The notes beneath the pieces are model-generated. The model did no database searches and was not told where the DNA came from. It saw only the letters and a list, made by a program, of their open reading frames with translations. This document shows, piece by piece, positions 20,167 through 32,399 of a stretch of DNA of 64,000 nt; positions within the stretch are counted from its first letter, which is position 1; each line of letters opens with the position of its first letter. Source of the stretch: Diphasiastrum complanatum (lineage: Eukaryota > Streptophyta > Lycopodiopsida > Lycopodiales > Lycopodiaceae); the NCBI GenBank assembly GCA_029204225.1, contig CM055103.1:39228095-39292094 (forward strand). Reading direction: 5' to 3'. Made by a program: the position numbers and the translations under genes.

Positions 20167-22869
20167 TTAAAATCATACATTCTTATCTTCTTTTGTTTCA
20201 TCTTGGATATTGTCTTTGATTTTATTGTCATATGCCCAACTTTGCAGTAGTGTATTAACATCGACGATAAACTTGTAGCAAGAAATACATCCAATTTGCA
20301 CATTTAATATAGCAACAAATTCATTGTTCTTGAAACTCACAAATAGTTGAAACTCAACCACATAGTAAGATTGTATTAAAGCTCTAGTGTCTGATTGAAA
20401 ATCAATAAAAACATCTTAAGATATGGAAGAGATCCTTGCATGATTTCAAATAAAAGGTTGACTATGTACCATCTTTTAATAACACCCTTAACTTAGTTGA
20501 ACTTTTACACACAAAAAATTAGATGCACATTCTTACCTGTAAAATTTTGTTCCTAACATGGTGTCATTAATACATATGGAAAATAAGTTTTACACTATTA
20601 TCTAATGGGCATTTTGGCTTTTGGTATTGTCATTGAGGACCATAAAAAACAATTTGAGCTTATGTTTTTATGATTGCCACGACTTTATGCTTGGAAGCTA
20701 ATTTCTTCTACGATGAAGGCTCTTTACAATGTGCATGATGAAGATATTGTCATTCAAAACAATTGGCCATGATGATTGGGTCAAAAGGAATAGTGAATTA
20801 TATGTATGAAATCTAACTACATATATCAAGATGATTAATTTATGATTACTATGTATTGAATGTTAAATTGGTGGTGGTGGTCACATTCTACTTTCTTTGA
20901 ACTCTCCAAAGGCTATGCAAGTGGATCTTCTAGTGTTTGAAAGATATAATATCTTATATTTTGTAAATGTCAAAATGTTGAACATGTGATCAAACATTTT
21001 TTGTTTGACTTCCACTATGGAAGTTGAATAAGATATCATATATAGATTCACTTATGATAAAGTCTTGATGTAGATTATTTTTTTGAAAATAAAATAAATC
21101 ATGTCTCAATGATGCTTGCATCTTAACAAACACATAAATAGTTTGATGTTGAGCATTAATTGAATGCGTGGTCAAAATGAGACTTTTATACAAATTTTCT
21201 AGAGAAGTATTGACACTCATTCAGGAAAAAGCATAAGTCTTATTCTAATGGATTCATTTTCTATGATCTCTTCAAAGAACGATAACTTCTTTGATTCAAT
21301 GTCTATTATAATTGATATATTTCCTACTTGTTTGCATCTTTTTAAAAATACGAGATTGAGCTTGCTTAAAGTAGTATATTTAAAACATACATTATTGCGT
21401 TGGATTTGAGATTATGCAAAAGCAAAGAGAGAATTGAGCTATCACAATAGCAATATGTTGATGAGCCCCTAATTTTCTTTTGAATGGCAGGTTGCAAATC
21501 TATTGCTATTCCAATTAAGGTAGGTGGAGACTTTCTAAGTTCAATTATAGTGTTTATTTGGATGTAGCTTGATTTTGTCAACTGATTGGAAGTTTGAGTT
21601 ATCTAACTATAACTAGGCTTGATATATGTTGTGTTGCAAGCTTGGTAAGCCAAATAATTATTGGAAGGTTGTTATGTAGATTTTGCATTTCTTTGGCCGG
21701 ATAGGTTAAGTAGCTATTGAGGTTTTTCCGTTTACTCGCGTCATCTATAATTGCTATTCTTGAATGATTTGAGCTAGACTGACAATGGAATTGTTTTCCG
21801 TTAGGTAAGAGGGGAGACAACTGGTTTATGAGTGGAATTGTACTTAGTATGGAGTCGCTTCTTCATTTCAAAGTTAAAACAATGTTCTACTAGTAGATCA
21901 TACTTTCTAGTAGTGGAGCCTGGTTTTCCTTCATAGTAACTGCATGTGGTTGTTGGCTGGTCTATAAACTAGTTGACATATGACATGATTGATAAATTGT
22001 GAAAATCGTCAAGTTGGAATTGTTTATTCGTCATTTATGAAGCGTATTAATTGGACCCGACCTCTGTGAAACACCAGAGCGGGCCGTTCAACATCCGTGG
22101 TTGAAAAACACCACCTTGGTTAAAGCGTCACACTAGTCACACCTGCCGTCGGTATTGTCTAGCGAAATACCTAGACCTGACGGTCAGCAAAAATACCGCC
22201 GCTTAGCAAACAAAGCGGTGCGTATAACTTGCACCCCACGAGCACATCATAGACAGTAAATCGGTTTCGAGCTCATGTAAGATTTTTACTAACTGTAAAC
22301 CGAATTCAATAGGAAAAGAGATATTAGCAAGATCCTAACACAAATGAGTGATCAGAAGTTTTATGGAACTGTGACCCTAGAAAGCTAGTGAATCATTGCA
22401 GCCAAAAGTACTAGCACCCCCTCCTTGCATCCGTATCTCTGAGAGCCTGGAAAACTCTCATTGGTTGGGGAGCATGAGGCAATAGAGAAGGCCATCAGGG
22501 TTGGAAGTGGCAAACCCTCTGTTGCTCACATAGGGCCAAACCGCCATTAGAGGTGGGGCCCCTTGACCCTTTTAGGACGTTTTGGCTAGACCAACCCCCT
22601 ACCGAAAATGGACCTAACAAAATCTCATCCAGATTTTACACAAACTAGATTGACAATGCAAAATCATGAATTTTTTATGATCTAAGCTAGATATGAGCAA
22701 TCATTGGAATATCTCACCAGGTTGGGTGCCCTAACCACCTTCATTTGAATGCCTATAACTTTTTGAAGACAAGTCCTTTTGACTTGAAAACAATTGCATC
22801 ACAAACTAGAGGTCACTAGCTTAACTAGCTCTCAAAATCTTGTTTTTTCAAGCAATTTTCACATCAAAC
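20165..22869. other. gene-free stretch
   Basis: No coding or mobile feature was recognised. A GC-richer segment at about 22045-22250 (many CpG, small inverted repeats such as CCGCTT...AAGCGG) stands out from AT-rich surroundings and may be the edge of an old element. Confidence 0.4.
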
Positions 22870-23682
22870 TAATAGATTTCTTATGCTCAACCTTAAAGAA
22901 AAATTGCTCAAATAATGAGCATCTTGAAAACCGAAGGCCAACTACATGTTTTGGACCTTCACTTTTTCCCTTTGAGATTTTCTTATGCCTTAACTATTTT
23001 TAAGACACCTTCACCTTTTTCGCACTTTCGCGAAAAATGTGACATAGTGACCAGAATGCCTTGGAAACCATTTCTGGCCTATCTTCGAATTTTTCGCATT
23101 TTTCCTACCTTCGCCTTTTTCTGCCTTCGCTCCAAGGACACCTTCGGGATTTACATGCCTTCAGTCTAAGGGCACCTTCGGGTTTTACATGCCTTTAGTC
23201 TAAGGACACCTTCGCGTTTTTCAGGTTTTTCCAAACAGTGGCAGACCAATGTCGCCAACTTATCAACAACTCTAAAAACAGCTCACCGCTAAATATCCCT
23301 AGGGCGGTTACCCACTTTGTGCATATACAAAGACTGGCGTAAATGGCATTTAAAGCATATAGGATATTTGTCTTTCGACAGTTGTAAATATATATATTAG
23401 CTGAATCAAGATATGTAAGGGTTTAGTTCTTTTTCAATCAGAGTTATCTGTAGCCAGCGTTATCATGCTCAGTAAGCTGAAGTTATTACTTCAAGCAATT
23501 GTACTCACTGTTAATATTAATTAGAGTGCAATTTTTGTCTCACAACTGTATTGTTCATTTGCGCAATTGTATGAATCATTCTCCTTGAATATTTTTGTTA
23601 CTAACTGTTGCATTTCAGTTCCTACACGCCTACACTCAAAGCTTCGAGCTTCCGTTGCCAGTCATCCCCACGTTTTACGACA
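22870..23682 (+). mobile_element. 5' LTR of copia family A, copy 1
   Basis: It ends CGACA directly before the primer-binding site at 23683 and aligns along its length with 43279-44068. The start is set by that alignment (TGTTAGATTTC in copy 2, TAATAGATTTC here, so the terminal TG has decayed). It contains tandem CACCTTCGGG-type units of about 36 bp at 23140-23222. Confidence 0.7.
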
Positions 23683-23694
23683 TGGTATCAGAGC
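23683..23694 (+). promoter_or_regulatory. primer-binding site, initiator-Met tRNA type
   Basis: TGGTATCAGAGC immediately follows the CA end of the LTR. It matches the site used by most plant Ty1/copia elements. Confidence 0.85.
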
Positions 23695-23825
23695 AAACAT
23701 TTTAGTAATCTGCATTTCTATTGTGGATTATCAGTCTTGTTTCTATCAAGACGTCTTTCTAGCAAACGCACAACCAACAATATTCCGACAATCGTTGTTT
23801 CTACCAATGATCTCGTTCAACCAGA

Positions 23826-24720
23826 ATGGATCCATCATCTAGTTCATCTCTCATTGACAAACTCGATGGAGATAACTACCATCTCTGAAAATTCAAGATG
23901 AAGGTTATACTTCTAGCCAAAGAACTGTGGGACATTGTTGATGGCACAGAGCTCAAACTAGAAGGTGATACAGTCGTCATCACCAAGTGGAGACTGAGAG
24001 ATGGCAAAGCATTTGCCATGATCACCCTCAACATCAAGGATACTCAGATCAGCCACATACGTGCTGCTCAGACCGCTAAGGATGCATGGGACATCCTAAC
24101 AACTCTCTATGACATCAGAGACGTTACATCCAAGCTTCATCTGAGAAAAAAAAAATTCACCCTCAAAATGTCTGATGCAAATAGTGTTTTGAGTCATCTC
24201 ACCACGTTTAAAAATCTTATGGAGCAGATAACTACAACTGGCTCAGTCATAGAAGATTCCGATGCACTCATGGCTCTATTATCGAGTCTACCTGAAGCTT
24301 ACGAAAATTGGGTAATGGCAATTTCTACCCAGGAGCACTTCACTTTATCAAGAGTAATTTCGCTGCTCCTAAAAGAGGAGATCAGAAGATCAGCATCCTC
24401 CTTAGGCTCAGGATCGGATCCTCAAGCTCTATATTCAAAAAACCAGAAGTTTAGATCCAAGAGATCTACAAAGTCAGACTATACTGACAAGAAGAGCAAC
24501 ATGCAGTCTGGACCAAATTCCAGTTCAGGATTAAATTCAAGCTCTTCATCATTTCCAACCAGTGTAGAAACTTTTTAGCAGATATTGTAAGAGGACTGGA
24601 AATGATATCAAGGACTACCGAATTTTGAAATACAACAATGAAAAGAAGAAGCAGATCCAACAACAAGCCATAGTGTTACAACCAGTCACTCAAATCAACA
24701 ACAAGAAGAAGATGAAGTAG
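23826..24720 (+). pseudogene. copia family A gag, copy 1
   Basis: The start is ATG at 23826 (MDPSSSSSLIDKLDGDNY). A TGA at 23886 replaces the Trp codon that is intact in copy 2 (H-P-W-K-F there). From 23898 the frame is open for about 226 codons: a UBN2-type gag (AKELWDIVDGT, TLNIKDTQISHIRAAQTAKDAWDIL, LSSLPEAYENWVMAIST). The CCHC zinc knuckle after about 24570 is frameshifted and has lost Cys and His residues. It assembles retrotransposon particles in intact relatives; here it is dead. Confidence 0.85.
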
Positions 24721-24739
24721 CTTTCATGACCAAAGAAGG

Positions 24740-25010
24740 AGAACAATAGGATATCGATTCCTGGTATTTAGATTCCAGAGCAACTCAACACATGACTCAC
24801 CGTCACGACTGGTTCAAGGACTATAAGTCATTCACCCACTCTCGAGTTGTGCAACTTGGAGACAACTCATCACATTCAATCGAAGGTGAAGGAACAATCA
24901 GAGTTGAATTCAAAAGAGGTGAGGTCAAGTTGTTGTCCAACGTTCTTCACGTTTCAAATCTGACCAAGAATTTGCTCTTAGATAGCAGAACAAATTTGAG
25001 TGAAAATAGG
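24740..25010 (+). pseudogene. copia family A protease fragment, copy 1
   Basis: It reads WYLDSRATQHMTH, VVQLGDNSSHSIEGEGTIRV, VLHVSNLTKNLL. The usual active-site DSGA is DSRA here. After KNLL the similarity stops, so the element is cut off before integrase. Confidence 0.75.
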
Positions 25011-26066
25011 CAAGTCTTACTTGTTTTTCCAAGAATCTCAAGTTTTGAGAGATCTAGTCAAGATTGGTGGAAAACTAGGACATTGTTTGTAATCAAATCT
25101 TTTCAAATCCATTTCAACTCTTAAGAGGTAGAGTCATTGGTCTTGGTTGAGTACACTAGGGGTGATTGGGTCTGATTTGGTGTGATTTGATTCAAATTTA
25201 GTGAGCATTAATCTTTGTGATCTAGGCAAGTCCATTTTTCAAGGTAGGCTAGTTTTTTGAGTGAAGGTTGATTCTTAGATTTGTGATCTAGATTTTTTGT
25301 AGATCTTTTACTTCAAATGAATGTAACCTTTAGGGTCCCTTTCACTTTGAGATTTTTAATGAATTGAAGGCTAGTTTTACCATTCAACTCCATTGAGCCC
25401 TTTCATGCCTCACTTCAACTAAATCAATGCCATTGATCATGATCCAAAGACCCATATGCCTTGATACTTCAACCATCAATGTAGGAGATAATTGATCCAA
25501 AGACAAGCAACGATCTGGCGTGCCAAACGGCTTTCTTGGGATGGCTAGAGACCTCAAAACACTAATGTAACTCCTCGGATCAGTGTGCACAAGTTCATTT
25601 CTTCTCTCGTGATTTGCTGCAGTCCTCCTTGCTAGCTTCCTGCTATGGTTGATTCTTGTTTGAATCGGCTCAAACGTTTTCTCATGGCCTTCCACGGCCT
25701 TCTAAAGATAGGTTTGCCCTACTAAAGTGCCCAAGTGTCGAGCTTTACAACTCAGAAAAGCGTCTCCTGTAGAGAGATATCCAATATTTTCTAGCTATAA
25801 ACCCTAGTTGATAGATATATTGAACTTCTTGTAGAGACTCTCTACAATCTTTGAAGATTCACCACCCTGCTAGGTCGCCCAAAAAAGAAACTAAAAAATT
25901 GAAGCTTTCATAACTCAACTCTGAAGTTGGATTGATTGATCATCCTGAGAACTCATTTCTCTTAGCATACATTGTTAGCTTTGCTTGCTTTACCAATCGT
26001 TAATACGATTCCTCAAATTTTCCCAGAATTCGGCTTTAAGCTAACATAGAACTACTCCTCTCCTAG
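25011..26066 (-). other. leader-like stretch next to a minus-strand LTR
   Basis: Open frames here (for example 25695-25384 minus) do not resemble gag. The position, directly downstream of the minus-strand primer-binding site, suggests the 5' leader of a minus-strand copia whose coding part is gone. Confidence 0.3.
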
Positions 26067-26330
26067 GCTCTGATACCATGTCGAGGATCTTGCTAGCAAT
26101 TTAGTTAGCTAATTTACAAGTAATCAACAATCACTCTGATAATCAGAAAGAGAGATCACACCACAACCCAAGAGAACACTTTTGAACTGTATTAACAAAA
26201 GAGACTTAAGGGTACATATACATAGTCTATTTTTTGTGCGGTACCATTGCATGGCAGTTTGGTCCCCGTTACGGGTTACACTATGTGTGTCGTTAAGCTG
26301 CATGCACACTATTACATAAGTTCAAAAACA
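26067..26330 (-). mobile_element. minus-strand LTR with primer-binding site
   Basis: GCTCTGATACCA (26067-26078) is the reverse complement of the initiator-Met primer-binding site. The adjoining block on its 5' side starts TGTCGAGG (26079) and may end at AAAAACA (26330), which gives an LTR of about 250 bp, oriented to the minus strand. It interrupts or abuts the integrase frame at 26331. The outer edge is approximate. Confidence 0.55.
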
Positions 26331-27107
26331 TTGTTAAAAGCGGAAAGTCATGAAATTGTAAAAGAATCTCCAGCTTACTTATTCTAACAAAAAAAAGATA
26401 TAACCATGTGTGTTTTGTGAAATCATCAATAAGAGTAACAAAGCAAGTGGCACCTCCCTTGCTTTTAGATGATGAACAGTGTACATTTGAGTGTATCAAC
26501 TCCAATGGATGTGTAGTCTTGATGGAAGACCTTGAATATGGCTTCTTATGTGATTTTGCTATTGCATAAGCCTCACATGACTTTATCTCTTTGGAAAGTG
26601 ATCTTGGTAAGCCAATAACTTTTGCATCCTTGACCATAGGAAACATAGATTTGAAATTGAGATGTCTCAATCTCCTATGCCATACCTCCTCCTTGGAAAT
26701 ATTAATCATAAAAGCAACATCACAAAAACTTGCACTTTCATGTAGATCTAACTTGAAAATGCCACCATAATTTGATCCTTGTGCTAGGATCTCATCACGA
26801 CCACATCAAGGCCATTATCAAGCAACTTTCGAGCACTAATAATGTCCTTTGTGAGGAACAAAAAGAACATTGGAAAGAGATAAAACTTTAGAAGATGCAA
26901 GCTTCAAGGGAATACTCCCAATTCCTTCGATAGTACATTCATGACCATTTGCTGTGTATATTGATTTCTTAAATCCTTGGTAAGGTACAATAGAATCAAA
27001 AGAATTCTTGGAGCAACACATGTGTGATGAAGCACCACTATCAATATACCATGATCCATCCTTCTTGAAGGGTGTAGAGGAGAAACCGGATGATGAAAAA
27101 GTGTTGC
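26331..27107 (-). pseudogene. copia pol fragment (protease, pre-integrase, integrase N-terminus)
   Basis: On the minus strand: protease SWYIDSGASSHMC near 27060 and IEGIGSIPLK...LSNVLFVP near 26860; pre-integrase EVWHRRLRHLNFKSM near 26690; integrase zinc finger reduced to CEAYAIAKSHKKPY (one His-Cys pair eroded); then LELIHSNVH, KGGATCFVTLIDDFTKHTWLYLF to about 26345. It stops before the rest of the integrase core. Its closest relative in the window is the plus-strand pol at 55998-58300. Confidence 0.75.
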
Positions 27108-27510
27108 TTGTATATTACATCAAAATGCTTGTAATGGAGCAAGAGAAACAATGTAGGTTACAACCTTAAATGGGGCGTAACTGTAATTACAAGAAAAAAT
27201 CTATATTTACAAGACTAGTTTGGTTCTAAGTGTGACTTGGTCGTGAGATAGTGTACAACGATGTCTGTAGAAGCATACATCACTCAGATTTGAACTTCAC
27301 TTTGGGAGCGTGAAAGAACGGTGCCTATTGCAACCATATGCATACCGCATTCGTAGTCTTGCGATTTCCCTCGGTCAGAAGTCTTCGAATAGTGACCATA
27401 AGGTTGACTCCTACGGTGCCTTACGGTTCTTGATGTTGCCTCGGCAGTTGCCTTCGGTTTACTCCAACTTCGTAATGGACTGTAGGATGGAGCATTGCGG
27501 TTGAGCTTCG
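27108..27510. other. unassigned insert between two copia fragments
   Basis: About 400 bp rich in TTCGG/ACGG words separate two same-strand protease fragments. It starts TGTTGCTTG and a TTACA lies near its right edge, which would fit an LTR-type insertion, but no clear target duplication was found. Confidence 0.25.
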
Positions 27511-27869
27511 GTCTTACAATGAAACCATGATCTAAAAGTTGGCCAACACTAAGCAAATTCCTAATGATGCTAGGAATGAAGAGACCACAATCTATATTAG
27601 TCTTCTTGGAAGATCCTAAGAATAAGGGTATTAATAGATCCCACACCTTTTATCTTACATTCGATAGACTTTATAAATCCTACATAAGATGTGAGTTGAG
27701 AAAAGTACTCTCTTTTGTCCGACATGTGGGAGCTAGCCCCACTATCAATCCACCAAGAATCTTCACCTTTGACATTTGATGATGAAAAATTTGACATCAT
27801 GAGTGAGTCCTCATGAGAACTCTCTTCCTCCTCTTGTCCAATGTTGGCTTGGCTTTGTGCTTGCTTCAT
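27511..27869 (-). pseudogene. second copia protease fragment
   Basis: On the minus strand it encodes EDSWWIDSGASSHMSDKREYF (27760-27690), KIKGVGSI, then DCGLFIPSIIRNLLSVGQLLDHGF in another frame (near 27590-27520). A frame change and the truncation make it dead. It is a different copy from the protease at about 27060, because both carry the active site. Confidence 0.7.
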
Positions 27870-28427
27870 CTTGAAGCATTATGAGGCATAGTGCCTCAAA
27901 ATGAATCCCAATAAATGTTAAAAGTGATGGAGAATGCACATTTGATTGATCTACATCCAAACAATGAGCTAGAATCAAGACTAGCTAACAAAACTAGCTT
28001 ATCTTGGCATTTAACTACACTTTAGGCACATATACCTGATCAAACACTCCATAGAAAAGTTCAGCAAGATGCTTGACATGTAATCAACTTCAATACCTTC
28101 CAATCAATTCATTAAATGCATAAGGTCACTCACATATTAAAGCTCTAACTTGGCACACAAAAAAAATGTCAAGGAAAGTCAAAGATCTCGATGTTTCATC
28201 ATCTTCTATGACAAAATCTTGTGTGTAATAAAGTAGGTATCTTTATAAAACTTAGGTTACATATGTTTATAGAGTTGAAGAAAAGAATTTGTTAGTGTAA
28301 ATTTCTCTCATTTTGCCAACAAAGAATATGAGATGCAGGATCTAGAAGGCAAAACTTTTCAACTTTTAAAAAATGTAGGAAATTGGAGGGAAACACCAAA
28401 GAGGTATCCTGAACACTGACTTGAGCT
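27870..28427. other. gene-free stretch
   Basis: AT-rich sequence in which I recognise nothing. Confidence 0.4.
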
Positions 28428-29411
28428 TATAGCTTTTCAAAATAAGGCAATGAAAGTGAATAGTTTTCTTGGGAACTCATTAGACACATTTTTTTCTCTC
28501 TCTTTTACGTTATATAGCATTTTTAAGCTCTATGGTTTCACATATTAATAATAGACCCATTTTGCCATCTTGGTTTGTTCAAACACTCTATACTGCTAAA
28601 ATTTCCTTACTTTTTCTTTTGTGGTGTGACTATGACTATAACCAATTCTAAATGAGACAAGTTTGCCAAAAACTAGACAAGTACATACAACCATTGCAAT
28701 GAGGGGGACTATGTCCAATACAACACACTCTAAGGGCAAGCAACAATAACCTTCACAACCCTCATAATAGGGCAACCATAAAACCTTCATATTAAATAAG
28801 TGATCCTATTTGGGCTTGTAGCTTTTCAAAGTAAAGTAATGAAAAGTGAGTAGCTTCCTTACAAATTTGGGGGGAACTCATGAATTATGGATTTTTTTCT
28901 CTTTTATTTTTAAAATACTTTTATGCTCTGTTGTGAATTTACTAATCTTTTCTTTTTGTTTTGTAACCATGACCATGACCAATTCTTAATGTGACAAGTT
29001 GGCCAAAAACTAGATGGCCAAATAGAACATTTATAATGAGGGGCACTATGTCCAATACAACATCCTTTAAAGGCAACCAACGATAGCCCTCACAACCCTA
29101 GAAGGCCAAATACATAAAACCTTCATGTTTAATGAGCGAACTTGGTTTGTGCTTGTAGCTTTTCAAAGTAAGCAATGAAAAGTGAGTAGTTTCTTTAATA
29201 CTTGGTCGAGACTATTTTTTCTCTCTTTTATTTTATACACTACTTTTATACAACTTTATGGTTCACCTAATAATAATAGACCTATTTCGCCATCCTAGTT
29301 TGTTAAAACACTTTAAATTGGACATTTGCTATTCTTTAGCTTCTTTTTTGGTGTGACTATGAGTATGATCTATTATTGACGAGATGAGTTGGCCAAAAAC
29401 TAGATGCCTAG

Positions 29412-29457
<46 letters not shown>

Positions 29458-29640
29458 CTATGACTACAACTAACTCTTAATGAGACAAGTTGGCCAAAGC
29501 TAGATGGCTACATAGGGGTGGGCACTATGTCCACTACAACACCCTCCAAACATCAAAAAGCCTTGTGGTACAACATCAAAAAACCTTCATGGTTCTTAAA
29601 GGAAGGCAACAATAGTTCTCACAACCTTGAAGGGCAAGCA
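28428..29640 (+). repeat. tandem array, unit about 340-390 bp, three to four copies
   Basis: The same ordered words recur. AGCTTTTCAA occurs at 28431, 28820 and 29157. ACAAGTTGGCCAAAAACTAGAT or variants occur near 28656, 28995, 29387 and 29488. ACTATGTCCAATACAAC occurs near 28708, 29046 and 29524. The third unit is interrupted by the (TA)n tract at 29414. There is no conserved open frame. The function is unknown; it may be a local satellite or the subrepeats of an element. Confidence 0.8.
29414..29455. repeat. (AT)n microsatellite
   Basis: A perfect 42-bp AT run inside the third unit of the tandem array. Confidence 0.95.
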
Positions 29641-31640
29641 AAGATTCACATTTCATTTTTGAAAGGCATGCAACAACAAAGGGCAAGCAACAATTCACAT
29701 TTCATGTTTGAAGGGAATACAACAACACCCTAAAGGGCCCACATCAAGGGTCTCTACAACCCGAAAGGGCAAACAACATCTTCAAGCTTTGAAGGGAAGA
29801 CTTCGACAACATACAGAATGTATAAGGAAACTCATACTTGGGTGGGTAGGTTCACAAGCTAAGAAGTTGTCAACTACGCTACTTATCATCGAATGTCTTC
29901 TTACTTTTTTAATTGTCGTTTAAAAAGTTTCATTGGCTAATACAATTGGTAAGATAAGTCTTATACGTCAAATATCAAAAGCCTTTCAAATCCATATACA
30001 ATGTACATACTCATGTGATGACAACATACCTCTGCTTTGGAAGGTATGTTTAATTTTGTTTTAGAAAGGCAAAACATATAAATGACTCCCACATGACATC
30101 TCTCCCTTAGATATCAAACTATTGGGTATTTTTTACGTATTTTTTTTTTCCAATAATCTTAAATAAGTCTCACCGATGAATATCTTTTTTATTATTCACA
30201 CAAGTAAAACTACAATACTGAATTCACGAATTTTAAAACCTTTTTAACTAGGAAAGATAGCAAAGAACATTTTTTAGTGTGAGTTCTCTTATAATCATTT
30301 ATGTTTTGAAAAGGCCAACCCGAAAAGTGCTTTCTATAAAAGGCAAAATGGATGTAAAGGGTTTGGAAGGCTTTTAGAAGCATGAAGATGACATGGTTAA
30401 CTAATTTATGGTACTATTTGGCACAAAGTGGGCATGTCAACGTCATTTGTGCTACAACTTATGGTGCTACTTCATGGAGTAGATTTCGTTGGTCTATTGT
30501 TTTTTAGCATGTAGTAACTAATGAAAATGAATCTCTAACCTTGCTTTCGTTGGTGCCATTTGTCCTAGCAACTTTTGGTTTTACATGCTCCATTAGTGTT
30601 TGTTGGGTGTAGGGATCTTTATTGCTTTTATTAACTTACAGAACGAATCCCTTATCTTGGTTTTGTCTCTTTAACTGACAATTTTGTGAAATAGAATAGA
30701 AATAGCTCCATGGCAAGCTCAATTTGCGATGTTATTAATAGCCTCGAATGTAAATTGTGGTGAAGAAAAGACTTTTCAAACAACATGATTTGAATGACGA
30801 TACGACATCTTATAAATGTTGTAAATAACAACACCAGTAGCTGACATATTTAAGAGTTGAAGTTGAATGTTTCATGAAAGGTTTGGAACCGGGGTCAAAT
30901 CTTGGTGGTGGTGGAGAAGATGCATTTCAAGGAGCTTGCTTAATATAAGACTAAGTCTTATTATGAATGTCGTTAATAGGAAAATCCCGAGTGCAAAAAA
31001 CAAATTGTCCACTATAATGGCACTTCCAAAACATATGGACTAAATCAATAATTATATATGTCTATGGCTTACAATAGTACTTATACGTAATTAATCAACC
31101 CATTGGAGCTATGGTATAGGGTCAACCAAGACTTACCATTTACAACATAAGAATCATAAAAACGATGCCTGTAGGAAATTTGTAAACCCATGTGAGCTAT
31201 GGTGTAGGGTAAAATGAAGAATAATACAACTCCACCATTTACAACATAGCTTATATAGAATTCTGTGTATGTATCAATTCAAACACAATCGTAAAACTTT
31301 TGACTATTTTATGAAGAAATGACATGCTCCTCCCAATGGAATCCAACGAAAATCTTGCGCTTAGGTGTGTGCCAAAATTTTTCATGGCCAAAACAAAGTA
31401 CGAAAACAAAAAACAAAAAGTGACCTCACGTTAGGGAAGGTCCTTTTCTTGCACCCTTCTGCTGAAGTGGAACTACTCCTTAAAAACATCCCTTAACACC
31501 GCCCCTCGATGCATTCACACTATAGAATTCTCACAAATGAAATTTCAAAAACAAAGAGTAGCATCAATGAAAGTCTATAGATTTCCCAAAGAGGGAAACG
31601 ATCCTTGATGGTGTCATCTGGAGCATTCACAAAATGTATC
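29640..31640. other. gene-free stretch
   Basis: 29640-29800 carries short imperfect repeats of AAGGGCAAGCAACAA and CACATTTCAT. Beyond that I see no feature. Confidence 0.4.
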
Positions 31641-31643
31641 AAG

Positions 31644-31731
31644 TAATGGCCATCGAGATGGCCATTACCATAAATAATCTGGGCCTGGAGACCAAATTAT
31701 TTATGGTAATGGCTTCACGAATTGGCCATTA
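31644..31731. repeat. foldback structure of nested inverted repeats
   Basis: TAATGGCCAT (31644) pairs with ATGGCCATTA (31658) over a 4-nt loop. ATTACCATAAATAAT (31664-31678) pairs perfectly with ATTATTTATGGTAAT (31696-31710). An outer TAATGGCCA also pairs with TGGCCATTA (31723-31731). It lies directly beside a TC microsatellite. Confidence 0.85.
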
Positions 31732-31739
31732 CCTCACTT

Positions 31740-31742
<3 letters not shown>

Positions 31743-31802
<60 letters not shown>
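31743..31802. repeat. (TC)n microsatellite
   Basis: A 60-bp perfect CT run, followed by a short CA run near 31820. Confidence 0.95.
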
Positions 31803-31806
<4 letters not shown>

Positions 31807-32137
31807 AAGCAGACCAAAACACACACACACTCTCTCTATAGTGAGGTACACAGGCAGGCCGCAATACTTTCTCCCTCACACATGTAGGTTGTAGCACATG
31901 CGCACATACTCTCTCTAGTGAGGTACGCAGGCATCACGTGCACTCTTTCTCTCAAGCAGTACGTAGGCATTTTGAATAGTAAAAAAACCAAAAACAAAAA
32001 TTGGCGCTGTATATTATGCAAAATATTTTAAGGCCCGAAAAGGGCATAAAATATATAGATGACAATTACGCAACACATTATAAGCTTGATACTGTACATT
32101 TCTTGGCATATTCAAGAAATCTGCCCTGGTCCTTGGC

Positions 32138-32351
32138 GTGCATCTTGGTTTCAAAGGGAGATCAGATCCTGAGACCAAAGAAACTTTAGATGCGAAGTTA
32201 ACCAACTGGGCCAACCCTCGACGATTTAGTTAGTCCCCTCTTTCTGTGCATCTTGGTTTCAAAGGGAGACAAGATCCTTAGAGCAAAGAAACTTGGATGC
32301 AAAGCTAACCAACCGAGCCAACCCGCGACGATTTAGTTAGTCCCCTCTTTC
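32138..32351 (-). mobile_element. head-to-tail dimer of the tRNA-derived SINE family
   Basis: Two tandem units (32138-32245 and 32246-32351, unit 108 bp) differ at scattered sites. Read on the minus strand each contains GGGTTGGC(C/T)C(A/G)GTTGGTTA, GCATC(T/C)AA..GTTTCTTTG and CCCTTTGAAACCAAGATGCA. This matches the 17654-17737 insert (GGGTTGGCTCAACTGGTTAGC ... GGAAACCAAG). The A box is well kept; the B box has decayed to GGATCTGATC / GGATCTTGTC. Each unit also has a shared leader (GAAAGAGGGGACTAACTAAATCG) not present in the 17.6-kb copy. Confidence 0.7.
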
Positions 32352-32399
32352 AAGTAGGACACTATCAAAGGGGACTTAGACAATAAATGTTTAAAACAT

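Noticed and set aside
19985-20303. Cys/Val and His/Thr repeat proteins
   Set aside because: These are translations of the GT/CA microsatellite.
28428-29800. CRISPR array
   Set aside because: The units are about 340-390 bp, diverged, without short identical repeats and unique spacers, and the DNA is of plant type.
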